Part shown: positions 61,801-64,000 of the stretch, piece after piece | Position numbering within the stretch: the first letter of the stretch is position 1 | Layout of the letters: every line of letters starts with the position of its first letter | Source of the DNA: Camelus bactrianus | Lineage: Eukaryota > Chordata > Mammalia > Artiodactyla > Camelidae | Length of the DNA: 64,000 nt | NCBI RefSeq assembly: GCF_048773025.1 | Contig: NC_133549.1 | Location: 44,764,966-44,828,965, forward strand | Direction: 5' to 3' | Notes under the pieces: model-generated | Seen by the model: only the letters and a program-made list of their open reading frames with translations | Told to the model about the DNA's origin: nothing | Databases searched by the model: none | Program-made: the position numbers and the translations under genes

Positions 61801-63444
61801 AGGTTTTGTAAGTGGCAGAGCTGGGAGGCAGGTGGGACCTTTCAGCCTGCACAGCCCCTGCTCGTCACAGCTCTGCCCCCACACATCGCCACCGTGTCTG
61901 CGACCGCATTCAATCACTGCAACCACCCTGGGAAGGAAGGGGCTGAGTCAGGCCCATTTTACAGACCAGGAAACCGAAATTCAGGCGGCTCATTCCAGGG
62001 CACACTCATCAAAGCCTATCTTCTGTGATTTGCTACTTCTGATGAGCTTCGATCTTATATTAAGAAATCTCAGTAAACTCCAACTCAGTAAACTCAGGAA
62101 ACTGGCTTTACTGTAGCCAGTAAGGCTACAAAAACTGACAGTTACCAGGCACAGCCACGCAGACGCCTTGGTGCCTGAACACAGCTACACCACCCAGAAA
62201 GGGGCTTCCGAGGAGGCACCCAATGTGAAGTTAACCACACACCTTCAGCAAGGCGGAAGCATGGGCTGAGGGCTGGAGCCAGCGCCAGGGGGAGAGCAGG
62301 GGTGGCAGGCAGACGGGGCAGCTGCGTCAAGCCTGGGGCCGGCTGGGAGGAGGAAGCAGCAGGAAAGCAGTGCAGCACCTGTGCTGGTCCCAGGATGGGG
62401 AGCCCCCAGGCTGTTTCTATGCTAAGACCATCCTACAGTGTGTCAGTCGGAAGCTCTGCTCACAGACTGCCGGGTAGACCCGCTGCTGCCTAAGCCCTCC
62501 ACAGCACGACGCAGCCACGGTCAGTGGTGTATCCGCCAGCGACTGCCAGACGCACTGCTCCCGCTTCTGCTGCTTTCTCTGATCCTGACAATAACTCTCT
62601 GAGGTGGACAGTATGATCCTCACTTTAAAAATGAAGAACGTGAGTCCCAGAGAGGTTGTATAATGAAGAAGCAGCTCGAAGGAGCATGGCTGGTGAGTGG
62701 CAGAGCAGGGGGCCAAACCCAGGGCCCTTGACTTCAGAGCTTGGACTCCTTCCCCGACACCTGCTGAGGACAGTCCCGGACCAGGGGGAACTCACAGCTT
62801 CTCCATGATTTGAGGGAAATCATTGAGGGAGGAAACACAGGTTCACCCAGACGAGTTGTCACAACCCTGAACACAGCTTAGAATAACCTGGGGAATCCTC
62901 CCCACAAGTGCAAACTCTACGTCTGGGGTGGAACCTTGGCATTTTTTTAAAGCTCGCACGTGGTTCTCATGTATAAGCAGGACTGAGACTCACTACGCTA
63001 GGGCCTCACAGAGCACAGCGCTTTGGCTTCCAGTCCTCCTGAGTCTGTGGGTCTCCATCGCTCCCTGGGAGCATATTTTTGATGAGGACATTCTTCTGGT
63101 TTTTGTAACGTAAGTCATTTTTGCCTAACATGTCATTTTACTGGTTTAGGGAACATCCCAATTAATAATGTGTGTCCATATAGATGCCGATGGTTTTATA
63201 CTTTCTAGATCTCAGTGGCTTCTGCCCAGGGAATGATCCAAAGCCTTTTCATCTCATGCTTTGTTGTTGTTCCTTTCAAGACAATCGATCCAGCCAGAGG
63301 CAGTCTCCGCCCATCAGCAAGACCCTCCCCTGTAAACCCAACTGGCCTTCGGCAAAGGTGCGGCTGGCCGCCACTCTGCCAGCCCCAACTTCTCTGCAAA
63401 AACCTCAAGTCCCACCCAAACCCAAAGAGCTCCTCGACGATGAG
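19433..63444 (+). CDS. BLNK: BLNK (B-cell linker, SLP-65), 5' part: six coding exons, 3' end outside the window
   Basis: The coding sequence joins 19433-19479, 42121-42186, 46002-46051, 56179-56219, 60649-60805 and 63281-63444: 525 nt, 175 codons, no internal stop, every junction in phase. Human BLNK is about 456 residues, so roughly 38 percent is here. BLNK is a cytosolic adaptor without enzymatic activity; Syk phosphorylates it after B-cell receptor engagement and it gathers PLC-gamma-2, Btk, Vav, Nck and Grb2. In order: a basic N-terminal part (residues 1-45), an atypical CIN85-type PxxxPR motif (PPSVPR, 44-49), an acidic stretch (55-97) with Tyr72, Tyr84 and Tyr96, and a proline-rich segment (121-175). 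The SH2 domain is missing only because the window ends. Identity rests on near-complete agreement with the remembered human protein over all six exons. Strand is relative to the window. No neighbouring gene is visible. Confidence 0.97.
19503..19528. repeat. (TTC)n and poly-T tract just inside intron 1
   Basis: Reads as five to six TTC units followed by eight T, starting 24 nt after the exon 1 donor. Confidence 0.9.
20605..20865 (+). repeat. LINE-1 3' end, sense
   Basis: Typical laurasiatherian L1 3' text: gagaacagagcagtggttaccagagggg, gtgaaatgggtaaagagggtcaa, ending in gttacctcaataaaacaaaataaa. Confidence 0.7.
20870..21130 (-). repeat. Probable L2 fragment, antisense
   Basis: Weak similarity to reversed L2, best at ggggccagatcatgaaggacagtgagggc. 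Boundaries are uncertain. Confidence 0.35.
22236..22286. repeat. Imperfect 16-19-bp tandem repeat, three copies
   Basis: Units 22236-22254, 22255-22270 and 22271-22286 share the pattern tgtgtgagcacagaaa with one or two changes each. Confidence 0.75.
22760..22965 (+). repeat. MIR SINE
   Basis: Seen as ggaaaggttacttaattttcctgg, aataactgcactgatccc, cggctgttgtaaggattagataa, acacatagtgatcctggcac. Confidence 0.75.
23870..24085 (+). repeat. MIR SINE
   Basis: Seen as ttactagctatgggtcctgaggaagtcactcagc, ttctctaagcctcag, ataggcttgttttgaagac. Confidence 0.8.
25145..25340. repeat. MER20-like hAT fossil
   Basis: Near full length: aatggttctctcccagg, caggggacattctattgtcacaattgggaagg, gtgctgctggcacct, agatgccaggggtgctgctaaatgtcct, tatctggccccaaacgtcaatagtgc. 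Confidence 0.8.
26888..26990 (+). repeat. Unnamed dispersed repeat, copy B
   Basis: Partner of 4449-4550. Both copies are on the same strand and similarly diverged, which points to an old family. Confidence 0.6.
27130..27250 (-). repeat. MIR SINE fragment
   Basis: Reverse core: gaggcccaggtaggtgaagttacatatccaagctcacac, then ctagaactgtatttcc. Confidence 0.6.
27655..27880 (+). repeat. MIR SINE
   Basis: Long copy: gaactttggaatcaggcagcc, gggtttgaatgcttgg, gagaaggtcacttaatccc, agtctcagccttttcacctgg, gaatgggaataataat. Confidence 0.8.
28790..28975 (+). repeat. Old LINE-1 3' end, sense
   Basis: Seen as ttggggtgatgaaataaatgttctg, ggtagatgcacagtg, gaacactttgaaatggttgaatg, ending near taataaagtacac. 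Confidence 0.65.
30690..31040 (+). repeat. MIR SINE split by a LINE-1 tail
   Basis: Left part: cacgttctggagtcagaaggc, tgaatcccagctctgtcatttatt, ttacttctctgagc, aaaaatagggataatca. Right part from 30928: aaaatggggatcatcaatagg, ctatctcatagggctgcc, aatgagctaatgcatgtgaagcac. Confidence 0.85.
30822..30927 (+). mobile_element. 106-bp LINE-1 3' end inserted in a MIR
   Basis: Reads caccactgaactctatacttaaaaatggtt and aattttgttatgg, the known end of L1. Imperfect 16-bp duplicates of the MIR target flank it: AAAATAGGGATAATCA (30806-30821) and AAAATGGGGATCATCA (30928-30943). Two differences between them fit an old insertion. Confidence 0.75.
31350..31455 (+). repeat. MIR SINE fragment
   Basis: Short core: gctgggatttcagagctgtgtcatctgag, cctgagcctcagtatctatgtctgtgaatgggg. 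Confidence 0.5.
32330..32880 (+). repeat. L2 LINE 3' region, sense
   Basis: Degraded L2 phrases: tgtaaaccccacctccttgg, caaggcccctgattgcc, gagcctttgcatttgctattccc, tcaggatccagcaactaggtc. Confidence 0.6.
33080..33260 (-). repeat. MIR-family fragment
   Basis: Reverse core: cacagaggcaaaattaagtgatgacaag, agtagaacctgcttctctggactc, ccagtgctctttcc. Confidence 0.55.
33340..33620 (-). repeat. L2 LINE fragment, antisense
   Basis: Reverse L2 phrases: gaaggcctttgaatgccaagc, gagtttggactttttcctgcaag, agagtgaagtgataaaaggag. Confidence 0.5.
35071..35201 (+). repeat. MER5A-like hAT fossil with an internal loss
   Basis: Both ends are clear (cagtgcttctcagccttggc and aaagctccccaagtgattctaacgtgtagcc), but the copy is about 131 bp against 189, so part of the middle is gone. 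Confidence 0.65.
36230..36560 (-). repeat. Old LINE-1-type fragment, antisense, with an internal 25-bp tandem duplication
   Basis: Seen as ctgacaacaactgatctttt, cacttggaatcatacagtatgtagccttttcag. The unit at 36483-36507 is repeated exactly at 36508-36532. Confidence 0.65.
37715..37887 (-). repeat. MER5A-like hAT fossil
   Basis: Good copy: agtcagcatcacctgggaacttactagaaatgcaaattctcc, aatcagaaactctgggggtg, closing in gagaaccagtgg. Confidence 0.8.
40660..41760 (-). repeat. Old LINE-1 (L1M type), antisense, ending just before exon 2
   Basis: Antisense 3' phrases: gataaatgggcatttaggttgtttcc, aaattcctagcagtggaatttctgggtc, ttgccagtctgataggcag, tgttggccacttgtg. An (ATT)n tract lies inside it. Confidence 0.75.
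41462..41514. repeat. (ATT)n microsatellite, imperfect
   Basis: About 17 trinucleotide units with three ACT interruptions. Confidence 0.9.
42121..42186 (+). CDS. BLNK: BLNK coding exon 2 (residues 16-38)
   Basis: The exon is 66 nt, between acceptor tttcttacag and donor gtaagt. Its first base completes Arg16; its last two bases begin Lys38. It encodes QLQKMVHDIKNNEGG (17-31) followed by IMNKIK, identical to human BLNK from memory. The stretch is helical and rich in Lys, Asn and hydrophobic residues, and continues the N-terminal membrane-associating segment. It is 22.6 kb downstream of exon 1, so the first intron is by far the largest in this part of the gene. Confidence 0.96.
42672..42810 (-). 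mobile_element. Camelid tRNA-Ala-derived SINE (Vic-1 type), with target-site duplication
   Basis: On the - strand it begins ggggagggtatagctcaagtgg (A box), passes the anticodon-stem region with cttagc and reaches ggttccatcccc (B box). It then runs through an AT-rich linker to cctaattaccctcc and a poly-A tail. The exact duplicate AAGAATTCC flanks it (42663-42671 and 42811-42819). The tRNA-Ala-like head and this tail module mark the SINE family of camels and llamas. Confidence 0.9.
42955..43719 (-). repeat. Old LINE-1 (L1M type), antisense 3' region
   Basis: Seen as ataaaagttgtacagattcatcagg, tatatattggtggacatta, cttcaataaatatcctttgcag, ctgaaatgaaatttctagtttctgg. It probably continues at 43944-44000, to the right of the SINE. 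Confidence 0.7.
43720..43910 (-). mobile_element. Camelid tRNA-Ala-derived SINE with an expanded (ATT)n linker
   Basis: The head on the - strand reads ggagggtatacagctcagcggtag, the B box ggttcaatctcc, and the tail module ctcattacctgccccc. Between head and tail module the normal AT-rich linker has become 22 perfect ATT units (43766-43831). It lies in an old L1; the target-site duplication is not resolved. Confidence 0.85.
43766..43831. repeat. (ATT)22 perfect microsatellite
   Basis: Sixty-six bases without interruption, grown from the linker of the SINE around it. Likely polymorphic. Confidence 0.95.
46002..46051 (+). CDS. BLNK: BLNK coding exon 3 (residues 38-55)
   Basis: The exon is 50 nt, between acceptor gttatctatag and donor gtaaga. 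Its first base completes Lys38 and its last base opens Glu55. It encodes LKVKAPPSVPRRDYAS. Residues 44-49 (PPSVPR) fit the atypical PxxxPR class bound by CIN85 SH3 domains; Arg49 has been reported as one of three CIN85 sites in SLP-65 (established knowledge, not shown here). Tyr52 is also present. At 50 nt, skipping this exon alone would break the frame. Confidence 0.95.
46195..46545 (-). repeat. L2 LINE 3' end, antisense
   Basis: Reverse L2 tail: ccatccattcacccatcc, gtattaagtgtcttctgtgtgccaggcac, agtccccaccctcacagaatttatagtc, gaaggcttcctagatgaag. Confidence 0.75.
47193..47232 (+). repeat. 5S rRNA-like fragment (pseudogene or 5S-derived SINE head)
   Basis: Forty bases begin GTCTATGGCCATACCACCC and run on to CTTGTCT, matching the 5' end of vertebrate 5S rRNA at about four positions in five. 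The first 19 differ at one base only. Nothing beyond base 40 of 5S is recognisable, so this is not a working 5S gene. Confidence 0.6.
47735..48080 (-). repeat. L2 LINE 3' end, antisense
   Basis: Reverse L2 tail: gattcattcaacaagtatta, actcactgtgctatatgg, agtccctaaccttaaagcacc, ggaaggtctctctgaggagatgacattta. Confidence 0.75.
48395..48620 (+). repeat. L2 LINE fragment, sense
   Basis: Seen as agaagcctctgaatagtctcc, tttcatggctctatatcccc, aaggtccttcaatgtctagcc. Confidence 0.5.
48887..49045 (-). mobile_element. Camelid tRNA-Ala-derived SINE
   Basis: Third copy: head gggagggtacagctcagtagtag, B box gggtccaatcccc, poly-A linker, then a diverged tail module (tcccccctctcccc-like) and a second A run. 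No exact target duplication could be fixed. Confidence 0.8.
49120..49286 (-). repeat. MER5A-like hAT fossil
   Basis: Good copy: cagcagcatcagcatcgcttgggagcttgttagaaatgcaaa-type text near the left, aacaagaactccaggggatctgg, and tttgagaaaccctgct at the right. Confidence 0.8.
50090..50225 (-). repeat. MIR-family fragment
   Basis: Reverse text: cattagctcatttaatctcccatc, ctcagtttcacacgtgaggaaaatg. Confidence 0.6.
50985..51090 (-). repeat. MIR-family fragment
   Basis: Reverse text: aagtagagaccagagaggcatagtgactgccccaggtcaagcagcc. Confidence 0.5.
51600..52080 (+). repeat. Probable L2 fragment, sense, degraded
   Basis: Only scattered similarity, best at caagtcccagtcttccttcaaggctcatataacc. Boundaries are uncertain. 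Confidence 0.35.
52180..52365 (+). repeat. MIR SINE
   Basis: Seen as gcctgggttggaatcctggc, ttttgccaagcctctgattcc, atccttcaggttattgtgagaattaaag. A reversed MIR follows within 10 bp. Confidence 0.75.
52375..52600 (-). repeat. MIR SINE
   Basis: Long reverse copy: cattctctcaaaaccccatgatataggtac, attttagtgatgag, gaggcccagaggttaagcag, ttgcctaaggtcacactgctagc. Confidence 0.85.
53085..53280 (-). repeat. MIR SINE
   Basis: Reverse copy: cacaaaaacacgaggcaggcac, tttcacaggcaaagaagctgag, gcagagccaggatttgaacccagg. Confidence 0.8.
53630..53855 (+). repeat. MIR SINE
   Basis: Best parts: ccagtttccttgactgtaaaatagagataataatac, tttatagcactttgcctaacacc. Confidence 0.75.
54060..54400 (-). repeat. Probable L2 fragment, antisense
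   Basis: Reverse L2-like text at gactttattccatagggagccactgataattc and gaacagcatgaccca; the left half is weak. Confidence 0.4.
54980..55042. repeat. 35-bp tandem duplication, 1.8 copies
   Basis: Unit 54980-55014 (starts ttggaatccccctggagctg). The first 28 bases recur exactly at 55015-55042. Confidence 0.95.
55415..55625 (+). repeat. MIR SINE
   Basis: Seen as tggctccactgccatttactgtctgaccttgggc, ggcctcagtttcccc, then a diverged tail. Confidence 0.8.
55675..55835 (-). repeat. MIR SINE
   Basis: Reverse copy: agatctggaaactgaggcccagaaacattagatg, gaacagagcctgggtgag. It follows a sense MIR by 50 bp. Confidence 0.75.
56179..56219 (+). CDS. BLNK: BLNK coding exon 4 (residues 55-68)
   Basis: This small 41-nt exon lies between acceptor catttcag and donor gtaagt. 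It completes Glu55 and encodes SPADEEERWSDDF, ending in phase 0. The remembered human sequence has Gln where Arg63 stands here. The segment starts the acidic region ahead of the tyrosine cluster. At 41 nt the exon is easily missed by gene finders, and skipping it would shift the frame. Confidence 0.95.
56640..56775 (-). repeat. MIR SINE
   Basis: Reverse core: cattttacaggtatagaaaccaaggcacagagagtttaagtaacttgcag, attcaaacccaggc. Confidence 0.8.
57065..57215 (-). repeat. MIR-family fragment
   Basis: Reverse text: aaggaaatgaggcaagagcatg, aaatgacttgccagctgtcac, gaacccaagactcctg. Confidence 0.6.
57645..58255 (+). repeat. L2 LINE 3' region, sense, long copy
   Basis: Clear L2 order: aatgaaatccaggcttattgc, tgatgaagtctggcccctgc, caggcttagcttaaatgtctccttctcaggaaggcctttcc, agttctgtgaggtctgggactctg, atggctggcacagagtagacg, then a (GAAT)n end. 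Confidence 0.85.
59210..59335 (+). repeat. MIR SINE fragment
   Basis: Core: ctctgtgcctcagtttcttcaactgtgaaatggg, acctcatatgattgtggtgag. Followed by an AT-rich (AAT)n-like stretch. Confidence 0.75.
59745..59777. repeat. 12-bp tandem repeat, 2.75 copies
   Basis: Unit ctggccctgtca, exact in all copies, lying in a short reversed L2 tail (59700-59800: tgattccttcatttgc, gaggacacagcaatgaa). Confidence 0.9.
59985..60165 (+). repeat. Old LINE-1 3' end, sense
   Basis: Seen as gctagtaactctgtttgcctctgcggaggggaattgagcagctggg, then taaataaaatttatattaaaaaaaa. Confidence 0.6.
60425..60590 (+). repeat. Degraded MIR-like fragment beside exon 5
   Basis: Weak match: tcccactgctgccactaacagctgcctaaccctgg, cctctcagccttgcttcctcg. 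It ends about 60 bp before the exon 5 acceptor. Confidence 0.4.
60649..60805 (+). CDS. BLNK: BLNK coding exon 5 (residues 69-121; Tyr72, Tyr84, Tyr96)
   Basis: The exon is 157 nt, between acceptor cacttgcag and donor gtgagt, and ends with the first base of Asp121. It encodes the main acidic phosphotyrosine block: DSDYENPDEH (Tyr72), SEMYALPAEE (Tyr84), DDSYEPPPAEQ (Tyr96), then the conserved HPALPFTRGEYV. In human BLNK, Tyr72 is linked to Vav/Nck docking, Tyr84 to PLC-gamma-2 and Tyr96 to Btk. The Tyr72 and Tyr96 surroundings are conserved. The Tyr84 motif reads YALP here, against YVMP in human and mouse as I remember them. Confidence 0.97.
61590..61680 (-). repeat. L2 LINE 3' tail, antisense
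   Basis: Reverse tail: ttcatctattgagcacctactgtgtgccagagccacgctaagcactggg. Confidence 0.75.
61700..61835 (-). repeat. MIR SINE
   Basis: Reverse core: ccactttacagaggaaaaaggtgaggctcagaggagataac, gtaagtggcagagctggga. Confidence 0.75.
61885..61995 (-). repeat. MIR SINE fragment
   Basis: Reverse core: caatcactgcaaccaccctggga, cattttacagaccaggaaaccgaaattcagg. Confidence 0.65.
62570..62750 (-). repeat. MIR SINE
   Basis: Reverse core: tgacaataactctctgaggtgg, tcactttaaaaatgaagaacgtgagtcccagagaggttg, gagtggcagagcaggg, aaacccagggc. Confidence 0.8.
62855..62995 (+). repeat. MER5A-like hAT fossil
   Basis: Partial copy: cagcttagaataacctggggaatcc, ctggggtggaaccttggcattttttt, with the far end lost or diverged. 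Confidence 0.6.
63281..63444 (+). CDS. BLNK: BLNK coding exon 6 (residues 121-175; proline-rich)
   Basis: The exon is 164 nt, follows acceptor tcctttcaag, and ends in phase 0 at Glu175. It encodes NRSSQRQSPPISKTLP, then KPNWPSAK, then LQKPQVPPKPKELLDDE. PQVPPKPK is a classical SH3-ligand type stretch and the segment belongs to the Grb2-binding proline-rich part of the family. It matches the human and mouse proteins closely; Cys138 (LPCKP) replaces the remembered Ser. The donor is gtaaag, with A rather than G at +5, so it is weaker than the other five. The next exon, with Tyr178 and Tyr189 in human, is outside the window. Confidence 0.95.
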
Positions 63445-64000
63445 GTAAAGTAAATCTGGCCGGAAGGCTTTCCAGACCCAGAGGAAGGCAGGATGCAGGG
63501 GCCGGATTGGGGAGGGGCCAGGACAGAGTGGCCTCCTGCGTGTCTTCCTTCCTCCCAGGCCCTGCTCTCCGGGCCGCTCTATCCATCCTGCCCCTTCACT
63601 GACTGCCTCTAACTCTCCATTGTTATGCTGAAAGGATGTTTTCCTCTAAAAATGGCATATATGGTCTTATTTTAAGCATCTTCCTTTACTAGAGGCTTAT
63701 GGTATAATATCCATGCTGGGTGTGTTCCCCTCTAATTATCCCCTTTCTCAACCTCAGTTTCCTGTGAGTCTCTCTTTTCTCCAAAAGCGACTTCCCTATC
63801 TTTACCTTCCTTTGCTTCTCTCCCTGTCCTGCTTCATTTCATTTTTAACACCTGTTGTCTGCTCCTCCACCCTCCTCCTCCAAGATGCAGGGGATACAGC
63901 CAGACATATAATAGAGATAATGTCTCTGAGCCTCAGTTTTTCATCTTTTCAGGTTATTGTAAAGATTTAACAAAAGAACATGTAGGCATCACTAAATACA
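63445..64000 (+). other. BLNK: BLNK intron 6, first 556 bp
   Basis: Begins with donor gtaaag. A MIR fragment on the + strand lies at 63915-63990 (ctctgagcctcagtttttcatc, caggttattgtaaagattt). The rest shows no named element; the window ends inside the intron. Confidence 0.85.

Larger units (their letters stand above)
60806..63280 (+). other. BLNK: BLNK intron 5 (2.5 kb)
   Basis: GT-AG intron of phase 1, GC-rich. Unassigned parts are 60806-61590, 62000-62565 and 63000-63280. A frame continuing exon 5 past its donor to about 61104 is intron read-through, not coding. Confidence 0.9.

Noticed and set aside
1-64000. CRISPR arrays, operons, phage or other prokaryote-type systems
   Set aside because: No spaced direct repeats, no clustered coding frames, and the window is plainly vertebrate nuclear DNA.

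Overview
The window is nuclear DNA from a mammal, almost certainly a camelid. It holds long introns with consensus splice sites and MIR, L2, MER5A and MER20 fossils shared by placental mammals. It also has several LINE-1 ages and three copies (42.7, 43.8 and 49.0 kb) of the tRNA-Ala-derived SINE typical of Tylopoda (the Vic-1 type of camels and llamas). No bacterial, phage or CRISPR feature is present.

Only one protein-coding gene can be supported: the 5' part of BLNK (B-cell linker, SLP-65), on the + strand. Six coding exons lie at 19433-19479, 42121-42186, 46002-46051, 56179-56219, 60649-60805 and 63281-63444. They join in frame (525 nt, 175 codons), match the remembered human and mouse proteins closely, and place tyrosines at residues 72, 84 and 96 exactly as in human BLNK. 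The remaining tyrosine motifs, the central proline-rich part and the SH2 domain lie beyond the right edge.

Layout: 1-19.0 kb is intergenic DNA upstream of BLNK. It is dominated by antisense LINE-1 of several ages, with younger L1 tails nested in older ones, plus a few MIR, MER5A, L2 and LTR-like fossils. From 19.04 to 19.43 kb is the likely promoter and 5' leader, with an ETS-type GGAA core, TATA-like box, E-box, octamer and CCAAT-like motif, and a short upstream ORF. Intron 1 (22.6 kb), intron 2 (3.8 kb, two camelid SINEs), intron 3 (10.1 kb, many MIR and L2 copies and a 5S-rRNA-like fragment), intron 4 (4.4 kb), intron 5 (2.5 kb) and the start of intron 6 follow.

BLNK is the scaffold that Syk phosphorylates after B-cell receptor engagement, linking it to PLC-gamma-2, Vav, Nck, Grb2 and Btk. 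The first half, encoded here, carries the N-terminal membrane/CIN85-binding part, the acidic tyrosine cluster and the first proline-rich segment. I found no undescribed biological system. The points most worth a second look are an apparent change of the tyrosine-84 motif from YVMP to YALP, the B-lymphoid motif cluster at the promoter, the 5S-like fragment, and several very short L1 insertions with clear target-site duplications.
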